Positions 43,774 through 51,053 of a stretch of 51,053 nt of DNA are shown here, piece after piece. Source of the DNA: Planctomycetaceae bacterium (lineage in GTDB: Bacteria > Planctomycetota > Planctomycetia > Planctomycetales > Planctomycetaceae); the NCBI GenBank assembly GCA_021732845.1, contig JAKFUF010000134.1, positions 1-51,053 on the forward strand. Direction: 5' to 3'. A program made the translations under genes and the position numbers. The notes below the pieces were generated by a model. It was not told where the DNA came from, did no database searches, and saw only the letters and a program-made list of their open reading frames with translations. How positions within the stretch are numbered: the first letter of the stretch is position 1; every line of letters starts with the position of its first letter.

Positions 43774-44082
43774 CTAGAGTGCCGGCACATCCGTCGAATA
43801 GCCCAAATAGGGAAGCCAGCCGCGTTCACGGCAGAACTCCATCTGAGCCTCGTAAAACGACTCAATCCAAGCGTTCTTTTCCGCCGCCCACGCGATGGGC
43901 TGGTAAAAGGTCTCCAGCCCGACCTTCACGGAATGCAGACCATCCTCACTCCTCCGCCCGGCCCACTGGACCAGCACACGGGCGGAAACTGGACTGAGGA
44001 TGTATCCGGCGACGAGCACGAGTGCGGCAATCGCGCAGGCGGACCAGGCAGACTTCCAGCCAGAGGGCGTGGGCGATTCCAT
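43774..44082 (-). CDS. Small single-helix membrane protein
   Basis: The 102-aa protein has one membrane helix (SACAIAALVLVAGYILS) and a soluble C-terminal part rich in Trp/Glu/Phe (FYQPIAWAAEKNAWIESFYE). No family was recognised. Its ATG, with GGGAG upstream, lies 18 nt after the MscS gene on the same strand, so they are probably co-transcribed. A role linked to the channel is possible but unproven. Confidence 0.65.
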   Translation of the reverse strand: MESPTPSGWKSAWSACAIAALVLVAGYILSPVSARVLVQWAGRRSEDGLHSVKVGLETFYQPIAWAAEKNAWIESFYEAQMEFCRERGWLPYLGYSTDVPAL

Positions 44083-44100
44083 GGGGTTCTCCCGGGGGGC

Positions 44101-45627
44101 TTACACCGAAAAGAAGTTGCGAATCCGCTGCAACAGGTCTGGTTCCGGCGGGGCGTCGGATTGATCCAACTTGGCGGGCTGCTGGGCGTGAGTGACCAGC
44201 GCCTTCATGCGTGTTTCCAGTGTCTGCGAAATGACCGCCAGAAGTTCTTCAGAACTGACCAGAATGGGTGCCAGGGCCGCCTTGTTAACCACATACAGTT
44301 CGCAGCCCTTGGTCGCCTTGATGGTTGCCCGCCGGGATTGGCCAGTCATCAGCGACATTTCGCCGAAGAACTGATCAGGACCCATTTTGCCGACCTCCTG
44401 CGGCGGCTCTCCCTCGTGGCTCACCAGCACCTGGACCTCGCCGCTGGAAATGATGAACAATTCATCGCCAGGGTCGCCCTGGCGGATGATGGTCTCGCCC
44501 GTGGCATAGTGCCGCAGCTCGGCAGTCTCGGCCAGCTTGTCGATCTGTTCATCCTTGAGGGGATCCAGAAAGTCGACGCACCGCAGCGCCTCGCGGCGGC
44601 GAAGCTGCCGCTGCTCAACCGGCTCGGGCTGCCGCAAAACCACGTCGTGCGCCTGCACCGGCATCTGGATCCCATGCCGATGCAATGCGTGCCAGATGCG
44701 GTCACGGACGCCGCCGTCCACGCGGTCGCGTGAACCAAATTCGACGGTGAAGATCCGCACCCAGTATTCGACGCCGTAGTTCAAAAAATTGTTGGTGACC
44801 ACCGACGGCGGCGGATCCGTCAGCACGCCCCATGCGTCGGCAACCGCTTCCAGCACAATCCGCCGCACGCGCTCCGTCGGCTCGGAATAGGGGGCGACAA
44901 AAAAAATGCTGCGGCGCGAAAACGTCTCGGGCTTGGTGAAGTTGGCGATGGGGAACCCCGCCAGCGTGCTGTTGGGAATGATCACCTCCACCGCGTCCAG
45001 CGTCAGCACTTTGGTCGCCCGCCAGTTGATTTCGAGCACCCGTCCAATGTGCGCCCGGTTGTCATTGAACTGGATCCAGTCGCCAACCTCGAACGGCTGT
45101 TCGCCGTGCATCGCCAACCCGGCCAGCAGGTTGCCCAGTGTGTCCTTCATCAGGAAGCCGAACAGGGCCGCCACCACGCCGCCTGCGGTCAGAATGGACG
45201 AGGCATTGATGTCCGCCGACGCCAGCGTGATCAGTCCGACGCACACATACACCGCCCCCTGCAGGGCGTCGAGAAAGATCTGCGGCGGCGGATGGAACAG
45301 CTTCTGCGCGACCCACGAGCGGGTCAGCAGGAGAAACGCCGACCGCGACATGCCGATCAGCAGCACGAACAGCGCCATGTGCTTGAACGGCAGCGAGACG
45401 CTGAATGCCTTCGAGATGTGTTCGAGCCACAGCATCGCGAGGTACAACGCCAGCGAAATCGCCGGCCCGCGCGCCCGGCTGCGTTCACCCTTCGGCAGCA
45501 GCACCACCACCAGCACAATCAGCAGCAGTGAGGAGATACCGCCCGCTCCCTGAAATGCATCGTTTTCCAGCGGAAACAGATACCAGGGCTTTTGTGCGAA
45601 AAGCAGCGGGCTGAAGATTTCCGGCAT
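44101..45627 (-). CDS. MscS-type mechanosensitive channel with cNMP-binding domain
   Basis: The 508-aa protein has four or so membrane helices in the first 170 residues, then the MscS pore-lining and beta domain (GGVVAALFGFLMKDTLGNLLAGLAMH, FEVGDWIQFN, GRVLEINWRATKVLT, VIIPNSTLAGFPIANFT), the cytoplasmic alpha/beta domain, and a C-terminal cyclic-nucleotide-binding domain (LAETAELRHYATGETIIRQG, FFGEMSLMTGQSRRATIKA). MscS channels relieve hypo-osmotic stress; the added CNBD suggests gating by a nucleotide. ATG 45627 is chosen over two upstream starts because AAGGA lies 6 nt before it and the first residues lead directly into the membrane region. Confidence 0.9.
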   Translation of the reverse strand: MPEIFSPLLFAQKPWYLFPLENDAFQGAGGISSLLLIVLVVVLLPKGERSRARGPAISLALYLAMLWLEHISKAFSVSLPFKHMALFVLLIGMSRSAFLLLTRSWVAQKLFHPPPQIFLDALQGAVYVCVGLITLASADINASSILTAGGVVAALFGFLMKDTLGNLLAGLAMHGEQPFEVGDWIQFNDNRAHIGRVLEINWRATKVLTLDAVEVIIPNSTLAGFPIANFTKPETFSRRSIFFVAPYSEPTERVRRIVLEAVADAWGVLTDPPPSVVTNNFLNYGVEYWVRIFTVEFGSRDRVDGGVRDRIWHALHRHGIQMPVQAHDVVLRQPEPVEQRQLRRREALRCVDFLDPLKDEQIDKLAETAELRHYATGETIIRQGDPGDELFIISSGEVQVLVSHEGEPPQEVGKMGPDQFFGEMSLMTGQSRRATIKATKGCELYVVNKAALAPILVSSEELLAVISQTLETRMKALVTHAQQPAKLDQSDAPPEPDLLQRIRNFFSV

Positions 45628-45801
45628 CGGGCATCCTTCGGGCATCACGAGACTGTAGCTTGAGCAGAGGCCGCGCTTGCGCCGCCCTGGGCTATATATA
45701 TTATTGCGAAAACGTAATGTGGAGAAGCGGGCTGCCGTGTTTCCCACGACAGGCGGTCAGACACCACGGAACGCGCCGGCGGAAAATTGCAACCGACGTG
45801 G

Positions 45802-46674
45802 TCATTGTGCGCGATGGCCAGCACCACCAAGAACAGCGGCCGGCCTGTCAGCGATCCGCACTTCGGCCCAGACCAGCGGGTGGTCTGATACGCCCGCATC
45901 GACCCGCCCGGCCGTCACGCATTCCAGATTCCTGGCGAAGATCCAGTCGATGCGGTCGGCGGACCTGTCCGCGGCACGCGACACGCAGTCGGTGACGTTC
46001 GCGGCCATGAACAGCGGACTCAACAGCGGGTCGTCAGCCGTGGTGTTGAAATCACCCATCAAGATTGCCGGAGTCGCCGCTGGAAGCGCGAGAAACTGCC
46101 GAATCACCCGCTCCAACTGGGCCTCGCGGTCCTGTCCCCGGTCGATGTGCGTGACAAAGATCCTCACGGAGCGCCCATCAAGCGTCGCCTCCAGGTCAAT
46201 CAGGTTCCGGTAGCCCTTGCCCTTCGTGCACCGCAGCGGCTGCCGCGACCAGTTCCCGATCTGCAGCCGTGAGAGCACGCCGTTGCCGTAGTGGTCGCAC
46301 CACCACTGCCGTTCGGCCGGGGCAAACAGCCAGTCCTGCTCGCTCACGGAGGCAAGCTGTTGGGCCTGACTGGAGAGACCAGGCACGAACGACTGTCGAA
46401 CTTCGTTGAGGCCCACGAAGTCGTATGGTTTCAGCAACCGTGCGATCCGTTTCAGATCCTGGACTCCGTCCAGCCCCACGCCGCTGTGAATGTTGAAGCT
46501 GGCCACCCGGATCGTGCCGCCGGTCGAGCGTTTTACTCCCGCCTGGGAAACACATCCATAACCAGTCGCGGCATCACTGGCGCGGCGATCGGCACCGATG
46601 CCGATGACCAGTGCCAGAAGCAGGCACAACGTCAGAAGCGGCCATCGACGACGGATAGGTGGCAAGTATCTCAT
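45802..46674 (-). CDS. Endonuclease/exonuclease/phosphatase (EEP) family protein
   Basis: The 290-aa product starts MRYLPPIRRRWPLLTLCLLL, a signal anchor or signal peptide. The EEP fold shows every expected motif: VASFNIHSG (Asn61), GLNEVRQ (Glu91), IFVTHID (His176), LMGDFN (Asp208, Asn210), RIDWIFA and GVSDHPLVWA (Asp264/His265). It is probably an exported metal-dependent phosphodiesterase or nuclease; the substrate (DNA, lipid head group or phospho-ester) cannot be told. The upstream in-frame TTG would add a His/Arg-rich leader and is not used. Confidence 0.88.
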   Translation of the reverse strand: MRYLPPIRRRWPLLTLCLLLALVIGIGADRRASDAATGYGCVSQAGVKRSTGGTIRVASFNIHSGVGLDGVQDLKRIARLLKPYDFVGLNEVRQSFVPGLSSQAQQLASVSEQDWLFAPAERQWWCDHYGNGVLSRLQIGNWSRQPLRCTKGKGYRNLIDLEATLDGRSVRIFVTHIDRGQDREAQLERVIRQFLALPAATPAILMGDFNTTADDPLLSPLFMAANVTDCVSRAADRSADRIDWIFARNLECVTAGRVDAGVSDHPLVWAEVRIADRPAAVLGGAGHRAQ

Positions 46675-46764
46675 GAAGGACGGGCCACAATGACGATCGT
46701 GATGACGTCGACACAATCTGAGGCAAGCGGGGCAGAAAGTTTGATTCCATTTGCCGAACGACGT

Positions 46765-46848
46765 GACGGGAGGCGAAGCTCCTGCTGAGCCGCGGTAAAC
46801 TCACGTCGACCATTGCCCGCGGCTCGGCAGGAGCCTCGCCCTCCCGCC
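46765..46848. repeat. Long inverted repeat between genes
   Basis: gacgggaggcgaagctcctg...agccgcgg (46765-46795) pairs with ccgcggctcggcaggagcct...cccgcc (46817-46848) with a few mismatches, giving a stem of about 30 bp around a 21-nt loop. It lies between the EEP gene start and the end of the ArnT-like gene, so it may terminate the latter's transcript, or be another palindromic element. Confidence 0.75.
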
Positions 46849-46870
46849 AAGTCGCCCCTCTGTCACCGTA

Positions 46871-48652
46871 TCATCTCAAAAACGGCCCCTCTTCCCGCTG
46901 CATGACCTGCATCGGCGAGATGCGGACGGCGGCGGTGGAGACGCGTGGGCGGTCGGGCCGGTAGGTCAAACGGAACAGCGTGAAGCGGTCGGCGGGAGAC
47001 TTCTCCCGCCGCGTCTTCGCGCTTTGGGCGACCAATTCCACGTCTCCAAACGGTTCAAGCTGTTGCTCGGCCGACGCCCGAGCCACCACCAGCACCTGTG
47101 GCTTCTCAATCTGGCTGTCCGCCAGAAATGACAGGTTGTGCAGGGCTTTGGTGCGGCCGTCCAAATAATAGAGGATCCGGAATTCGTCGAGCGAACCGAG
47201 CTTGGTGTCCACGAAAACCTGCTCATCGGGCTGGGCGATCTGCCGGACCTTGGCCAGGAACACCGTGTCGTCGCGGCACAAGTCGGCATAGGCCCCGGCG
47301 TACCAATGGCCGCCGCAAAAGCCGAGGGCAATCACGCCGAACAACGCTCCAGCCGCAAACCGCGGCCGTGGCTGCGCGACCGCCCAGACGGCTGCGGCCA
47401 GTGTCGTGGGGACGATGGTCAGGGCAACAGGAAAGAGCCACGGTTCGGGAAGTTTGTGTCGCACGACGATGAGAGCCACGGCAGCAGCAGCAGCAGCCAC
47501 AGTGGGGCCGACCCACGGTTTGACGGCGGGCTGGGTGGTGATTTTCTTGTGCAGCCAGACGAGCGCGACCGCGGAGAGTATCCCCCACGGGGCGATGCAG
47601 TGCAGCAGATAATGATGGTTCTTGCCCTGTGGGATCGAGAAGACGACGGGTGTGGCGATCGCCCAGCACCAGACGAACCGCCAGGGTGAATAGCGTTCGC
47701 CAAACGCCGTGCGGGCCGTGAGCCACAAGCCAAGCGGGGCGACCAGCGTCCAGGGGGCAATTTCGCCGGGCAGCGTCTTGGCGTAGTACCACAGCGGCTT
47801 GGTGATCGCCTGATAGTCGCCATCCAGCCGTCCCATGTGGTCGAAGAACCACACATTCACAACGTCCGGATACCGCAGCCAGGCAGCCAGCGGCCAGGCC
47901 AGAGCCACGGCTCCATACGCCAACCAACCCCAGAACCAGCAGTAGAAGGAAATGCGGCGGAAGTCGCGGTTCCACAACAGCGTCGTCGCCATGGAGACCG
48001 CGGCCATCACCGTCCCAAAGGCCAGCCCCTTGGCAAGGTTGGTGGCTCCCAGTGCCAGAAAGAACAGCAACAGGCTCAACGGACGAGCCCCAAAAAAATG
48101 ACGATTGCCGGGGGCGGCGGAATCGCGGCGTACATACTCAACCCACACGAATGCCGAAATGGCCAGCGTCACCAGGGCACAGAGAAAGATCTCGTCCTCC
48201 GCCAGCCACGAGTACTGGACGAGTTCGTACATGGTGGCAAACACACCGCCGCTCAGGAGGCCAATCGTCCGGCCAAACAAGCGGCCCGCCATCCATGCCA
48301 GCAGCAGGACCGACAATGTTCCCATCAATGCCGGTCCGATGCGTGCGACCCACAGTTGGTCGCCTCGTCCGAAGAGGCTGTACAGCGCGACCGTGCTCCA
48401 TTGTGGCAGCGGCGGACTTTCGAGCCACGGCCGGCCGCCATTCTTGGGGACGACGAAATCGTGGTCGGCGAGCATCTCGCGGGCCGACTGCGGCAGCACG
48501 CCTTCGTGCATTGTCAGCGGGCGACCGCCGACGAGCGAGAAGCCAAAAAAGGCAAGGCAGCAGACGGCCAGCAGCAGAAAGTCATTCCGCCGCAGGCCGG
48601 CGGGACCGTCAGTTGAACTATCCACGGGAAGAGTCGGGGCGAGAGTGTTCAT
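46871..48652 (-). CDS. ArnT/PMT-like glycosyltransferase (GT39/GT83 type)
   Basis: The 593-aa polytopic protein has about eleven hydrophobic segments. Its first extracytoplasmic loop has the family pattern: HEGVLPQSAREMLADHDFVV (Glu in place of the usual Asp-Glu), P..GGRPWLESPPLPQWSTV, and an R-rich DxxxR-like segment later. Such proteins move a sugar from a polyprenyl-phosphate donor to lipid A or proteins on the outer face of the cytoplasmic membrane. A soluble C-terminal domain (residues about 480-570) may bind the acceptor. The acceptor is unknown here. No arn operon is nearby. Confidence 0.82.
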   Translation of the reverse strand: MNTLAPTLPVDSSTDGPAGLRRNDFLLLAVCCLAFFGFSLVGGRPLTMHEGVLPQSAREMLADHDFVVPKNGGRPWLESPPLPQWSTVALYSLFGRGDQLWVARIGPALMGTLSVLLLAWMAGRLFGRTIGLLSGGVFATMYELVQYSWLAEDEIFLCALVTLAISAFVWVEYVRRDSAAPGNRHFFGARPLSLLLFFLALGATNLAKGLAFGTVMAAVSMATTLLWNRDFRRISFYCWFWGWLAYGAVALAWPLAAWLRYPDVVNVWFFDHMGRLDGDYQAITKPLWYYAKTLPGEIAPWTLVAPLGLWLTARTAFGERYSPWRFVWCWAIATPVVFSIPQGKNHHYLLHCIAPWGILSAVALVWLHKKITTQPAVKPWVGPTVAAAAAAVALIVVRHKLPEPWLFPVALTIVPTTLAAAVWAVAQPRPRFAAGALFGVIALGFCGGHWYAGAYADLCRDDTVFLAKVRQIAQPDEQVFVDTKLGSLDEFRILYYLDGRTKALHNLSFLADSQIEKPQVLVVARASAEQQLEPFGDVELVAQSAKTRREKSPADRFTLFRLTYRPDRPRVSTAAVRISPMQVMQREEGPFLR

Positions 48653-49006
48653 CCATGAACCTGCTGGCGGGATTTCAGACGTCGATTGTCGCGTTCGAGT
48701 CGCGCGTGATAATGGATTAAAGTGGTGGCACGCAAAGACGCAAAGGAAAAATTATTCGTGTTATTCGTGAGATTCGTGGTTATTCACTCATTTTTACTAA
48801 ACCACGAATCTCACGAATAACACGAATTAGTCACACATAGAGAACTTCGTAAATGACACACAATCATTTGGAATAGTTCATAAACAACGACCACCTCTTT
48901 CATCGATCCTCTCAGGACGGGCCAGATCAACCTTACTTTGCGTCTTTGCGCCTTTGCGTGCCACCCTTTTTCTGATCCTGTTCGGCGTTCGTAGCCCTCG
49001 TCAGCC
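48653..49006. other. Intergenic region dominated by a nested inverted repeat
   Basis: This 354-nt gap between the ArnT-like gene start and the SDR gene end is mostly the element at 48725-48965. No gene or RNA is visible in the remainder. Confidence 0.65.
48725..48965. repeat. Nested inverted-repeat element
   Basis: The outer arms are ggcacgcaaagacgcaaag (48727-48745) and its complement ending at 48965, the latter with one extra gcaaag-type unit. The inner arms, 48752-48780 and 48801-48829, are complementary at 28 of 29 positions around a 20-nt loop. The arms are built from short units (ttattcgtg, gcaaaga). A related phrase is found near 22,990. There is no coding content. Confidence 0.8.
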
Positions 49007-49738
49007 TCATCCCCGGCCCACATACAACTGATCCACGGGCAGGACGATCGCTTCCAGCATGTTGACGTGCGGCGGCAGCACGGCCATGGCGACGGCGACT
49101 TCGGCGATGGTCGCGCTTGACATCATTGGCTCCTCATCCGAGGTCTTTCCGGAATCCTGACGGCGCTCGACCATGACGTTGCCGGGGTGCAGGCAACTGC
49201 AGGCGATGCCGAACGGCCGTCCGTCGAGGGCGATCGCCTGCGTCAGGCCCCACACGCCAAACTTGGCGGCGGTGTAGGGGGCGCTGCCTTCACGCGGCCG
49301 CTGGGCCGAGATCGATCCGATGTTGATGATCCGTCCGCCGCCGCTGTCCTTCATGAAGGCAAAGGCGCGGCGGCTGCACAGGAACGTGCCGGTCAGACAG
49401 GAACCGATGACGGTGTTCCAGTCGTTCAGCGACACCGTGTCGAACCGTCCGCCATCGAAGGCCCCGGCATTGTTGACCAGCAGATCGACGCGGCCAAAGT
49501 GCTTGTGCAGGTTGCCAAAGAACGCTTCGACCTGGCTTTCGACCGTGACGTCGACAGGTTCGGCGAAGACCTCCGCCCCCCTGGCCCGAAGTTCCTGGGC
49601 TGTGGCCTGAAGCTTCGTGTCGTTGCGCGCGCAGAGCGCCAGCCTGCAGCCCTCGGCCGCCAGCGCGATGGCGATCGCCTTCCCGATCCCTTGATTGGCC
49701 CCGGTGATGACGGCGACTTTGCCCTGCAATCGCGACAT
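49007..49738 (-). CDS. Short-chain dehydrogenase/reductase
   Basis: The 243-aa protein is a classical SDR: nucleotide-binding TGANQGIG (12-19), DVT (63-65), NNAG (89-92), catalytic Ser142, and Tyr155/Lys159 in YTAAK. The cofactor and substrate are not defined; the GlyXXXGlyXGly pattern with Arg38 (CARND) favours NADP. AAGGA before the ATG at 49738 supports the start. The normal family length suggests an intact enzyme of the FabG/3-ketoacyl reductase or sugar-alcohol type. Cytoplasmic. Confidence 0.9.
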   Translation of the reverse strand: MSRLQGKVAVITGANQGIGKAIAIALAAEGCRLALCARNDTKLQATAQELRARGAEVFAEPVDVTVESQVEAFFGNLHKHFGRVDLLVNNAGAFDGGRFDTVSLNDWNTVIGSCLTGTFLCSRRAFAFMKDSGGGRIINIGSISAQRPREGSAPYTAAKFGVWGLTQAIALDGRPFGIACSCLHPGNVMVERRQDSGKTSDEEPMMSSATIAEVAVAMAVLPPHVNMLEAIVLPVDQLYVGRG

Positions 49739-49858
49739 TGTTGGTTCCTTGTTGCATCACGTCATGGCCAGTCCGTCACGATTGTCGGCTGGCAGCGGCC
49801 AGCGTATCAATGTCAACGTGGACTTGCCGTGAATCTACGATTGCGGCGCGCCGTCAAT

Positions 49859-50674
49859 TCACGCGGCGTTGCTCTCGGCCTTTCCCTTGGGAGCGACCGC
49901 GTCAGTGCTGCCTGAGTCGCCGGCCTCGCTCCCGCGGGCGATCATGGCCGATTCGTGGTACCGGCGCTTGCCGAAATACGCCGCCTGCGCCAGTTCGTCG
50001 TTCAGCACGGTGTCCGAATCGCCCGAGCAGAGCACCTTGCCGGCGCAGATGATGTAGTTGCGGTCGGTGATCGTCAGGGTTTCCATTTCGCGGTGGTCGG
50101 TCAGCAGAATGCCGATGCCGCTGTTTCGCAATTCCTTGATGATCCCCTGGATCCCCTGAATGGTCACGGGGTCAATCCCCGTGAACGGTTCGTCCAGCAG
50201 GATCAGCGAGGGCTTGCTCGCCAGGCAGCGGGCAATTTCCAACCGCCGGCGTTCACCGCCCGACAGCGTGTCGGCGCGGGAGGTCCGCAGCTTGGTGAGT
50301 CCGAACTGATCCAGCAGTCCGTCCGTGGTCTTCTTCCGTTCTGGACGGCCGACATGCAGCAACTCGAGAATTGCCAGGATGTTTTGCTCGACCGTCAGCT
50401 TGACGAAGACGCTCGATTCCTGAGCCAGATAACCCATCCCGCGCTGCGCCCGGCGGTACATGGGCCAGTCGGAGACATCGACGCCATCCAGCAGCACCTG
50501 GCCGCCGGTGGGGATGACCATGCCGCACGTCATGCGGAACGTGGTGGTCTTCCCCGCGCCGTTGGGTCCCAGCAACCCCACGATTTCCCCGCGTTCGACG
50601 GTGAAATTCACATCGTCCACAACACGGCGCGAGCCATAGGTCTTCTTCAGACCGACACAGTTGAGCTGCGGCAT
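49859..50674 (-). CDS. LptB-like ABC transporter ATP-binding protein
   Basis: The 271-aa ATPase has Walker A GPNGAGKT (36-43), signature LSGGER (137-142), Walker B LILLDEP (157-163) and H-loop TDHRE. The segment ILLTDHREMETLTITDRNYI and the following VLCSGDSDTVLNDELAQAAYFG are those of LptB, the ATPase that drives lipopolysaccharide transport to the outer membrane. About 30 residues of Ser/Asp-rich tail are added at the C-terminus. AGGAGG lies 7 nt before the ATG. No LptF/G permease is next to it in the window. Confidence 0.85.
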   Translation of the reverse strand: MPQLNCVGLKKTYGSRRVVDDVNFTVERGEIVGLLGPNGAGKTTTFRMTCGMVIPTGGQVLLDGVDVSDWPMYRRAQRGMGYLAQESSVFVKLTVEQNILAILELLHVGRPERKKTTDGLLDQFGLTKLRTSRADTLSGGERRRLEIARCLASKPSLILLDEPFTGIDPVTIQGIQGIIKELRNSGIGILLTDHREMETLTITDRNYIICAGKVLCSGDSDTVLNDELAQAAYFGKRRYHESAMIARGSEAGDSGSTDAVAPKGKAESNAA

Positions 50675-50979
50675 GGGAACCTCCTTGTTCCGAATTCCTT
50701 CAACGAATCGGTAGGCTGTCGACTCGAAGGAATTTCAAATTTCAGATTTCAAATTTCACAGTCTTTGCAGCGGCTTCGATTTGTCGGCAATACTTCGGTG
50801 TGGGATGCAACTCGCCCTGCACGCCCGCTTTCGAGAAAAAGCATTCTACTGTGAAATTTGAAATCTGAAATTTGACGTGTCCGACAAAAGTCGGGAGCCT
50901 GGACAGCGATTCGTTCGGGCGCTAATGTTTTAGCCGGTGATGGATTTCTGACAGCAGTGGCGGTGGCTGGAGCGGCACG
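50675..50979. other. Intergenic region with palindromic element
   Basis: The 305 nt between the lptB-like start and a probable transposase start contain the element at 50731-50895. The remaining sequence after it shows only a GGAG ribosome site before the ATG at 50980. Confidence 0.6.
50731..50895. repeat. Palindromic element, 'tttcaaatttcacag' family
   Basis: A perfect 25-bp inverted repeat joins 50737-50761 and 50849-50873 (core aaatttcagatttcaaattt). It is followed by gtgtccgacaaaagtcggg, a small hairpin that also occurs in the 42.2-kb copy. The A+T-rich arms and GC-rich centre match that copy in layout though the centres differ. It lies next to a probable insertion sequence, which may be coincidental. 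Confidence 0.85.
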
Positions 50980-51053
50980 ATGCGGCACATGGTGGATCCG
51001 AGGGAGCAGCGGCTGTTCAGCCCGTTTGTCGGGCTGTTCTCCGGTCAGGCGAT
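50980..51053 (+). CDS. Probable transposase, N-terminal part only
   Basis: Only 24 residues are visible: MRHMVDPREQRLFSPFVGLF and SGQA. The M-x-x-M-V-D-P-x-x-x-x-L-F-x-P-F opening resembles the start of some IS transposases of bacteria, which is the basis of the call. GGAG lies 8 nt before the ATG. The rest is beyond the window, so this is a weak assignment; a non-transposase gene cannot be excluded. Confidence 0.4.
   Translation, partial: MRHMVDPREQRLFSPFVGLFSGQA

Noticed and set aside
1-51053. tRNA, rRNA, riboswitch or CRISPR array
   Set aside because: No cloverleaf-like segment, rRNA sequence, known riboswitch core or regularly spaced direct repeats with unique spacers was recognised by eye. 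The 144-bp array has no unique spacers.

Overview
The window looks like a piece of a Planctomycetota chromosome, most likely order Planctomycetales. The evidence is the gene content: two DUF1501 proteins with Tat signals, a PSD1-type cytochrome (DUF1549/DUF1553), a Ser/Thr kinase fused to a STAND-like NTPase and a formylglycine-enzyme-like domain, a giant PQQ/TPR protein, a DUF2617 protein and several Tyr/Pro-rich secreted proteins. The DNA is GC-rich, and most long ORFs opposite real genes are GC-driven shadows. No rRNA, tRNA or CRISPR array was recognised.

Layout. 1-6.8 kb: start of a lipoprotein gene, a decayed catalase, a secreted alpha/beta hydrolase, a Pro/Tyr-rich secreted protein, a PhoR-like sensor kinase directly followed by an acyl-CoA carboxylase carboxyltransferase, a DUF2617 protein and another Tyr-rich secreted protein. 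6.8-10.4 kb: a small membrane protein coupled to a DUF1501 protein, a Tat-exported beta-helix protein and a 181-bp nested inverted-repeat element. 10.4-13.7 kb: a MoxR ATPase, then a translationally coupled pair made of a ParB/Srx-fold protein and a PD-(D/E)XK nuclease-like protein. This pair is the best candidate for an undescribed system here. 13.8-23 kb: an alanine-glyoxylate-type aminotransferase, the PSD1 protein, a WD40 remnant, four 144-bp tandem repeats, an N-acyl-D-amino-acid deacylase and a second DUF1501 protein. 23-26.5 kb: a more A+T-rich accessory stretch with an unknown membrane protein, a DUF2314/zinc-ribbon protein, a DUF4375 protein and palindromic elements. 26.5-37 kb: the kinase/STAND/FGE protein, a tandem-duplicated SGNH-like protein, an overlapping papain-like/partner pair with a nearby degraded copy, and an atypical GT5 glycosyltransferase. 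37-51 kb: a giant PQQ/TPR protein with a short unlisted membrane gene upstream, Hsp20, a TlpA-like thioredoxin, a cNMP-binding MscS channel with a small partner, an EEP-family hydrolase, an ArnT-like glycosyltransferase, an SDR, an LptB-like ATPase and the start of a probable transposase.

The genes are mostly unrelated singletons or pairs, as is usual in this phylum. The convincing transcriptional units are the sensor kinase with the carboxyltransferase, DUF1501 with the small membrane protein, the ParB-like/nuclease pair, the deacylase with DUF1501, the papain-like pair, the 54-aa membrane protein with the PQQ/TPR protein, and MscS with its 102-aa neighbour. Intergenic DNA is unusually rich in long inverted repeats of several families, some present in two or three copies. 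These, together with the catalase, WD40 and other gene remnants, suggest a chromosome region that has been repeatedly rearranged.
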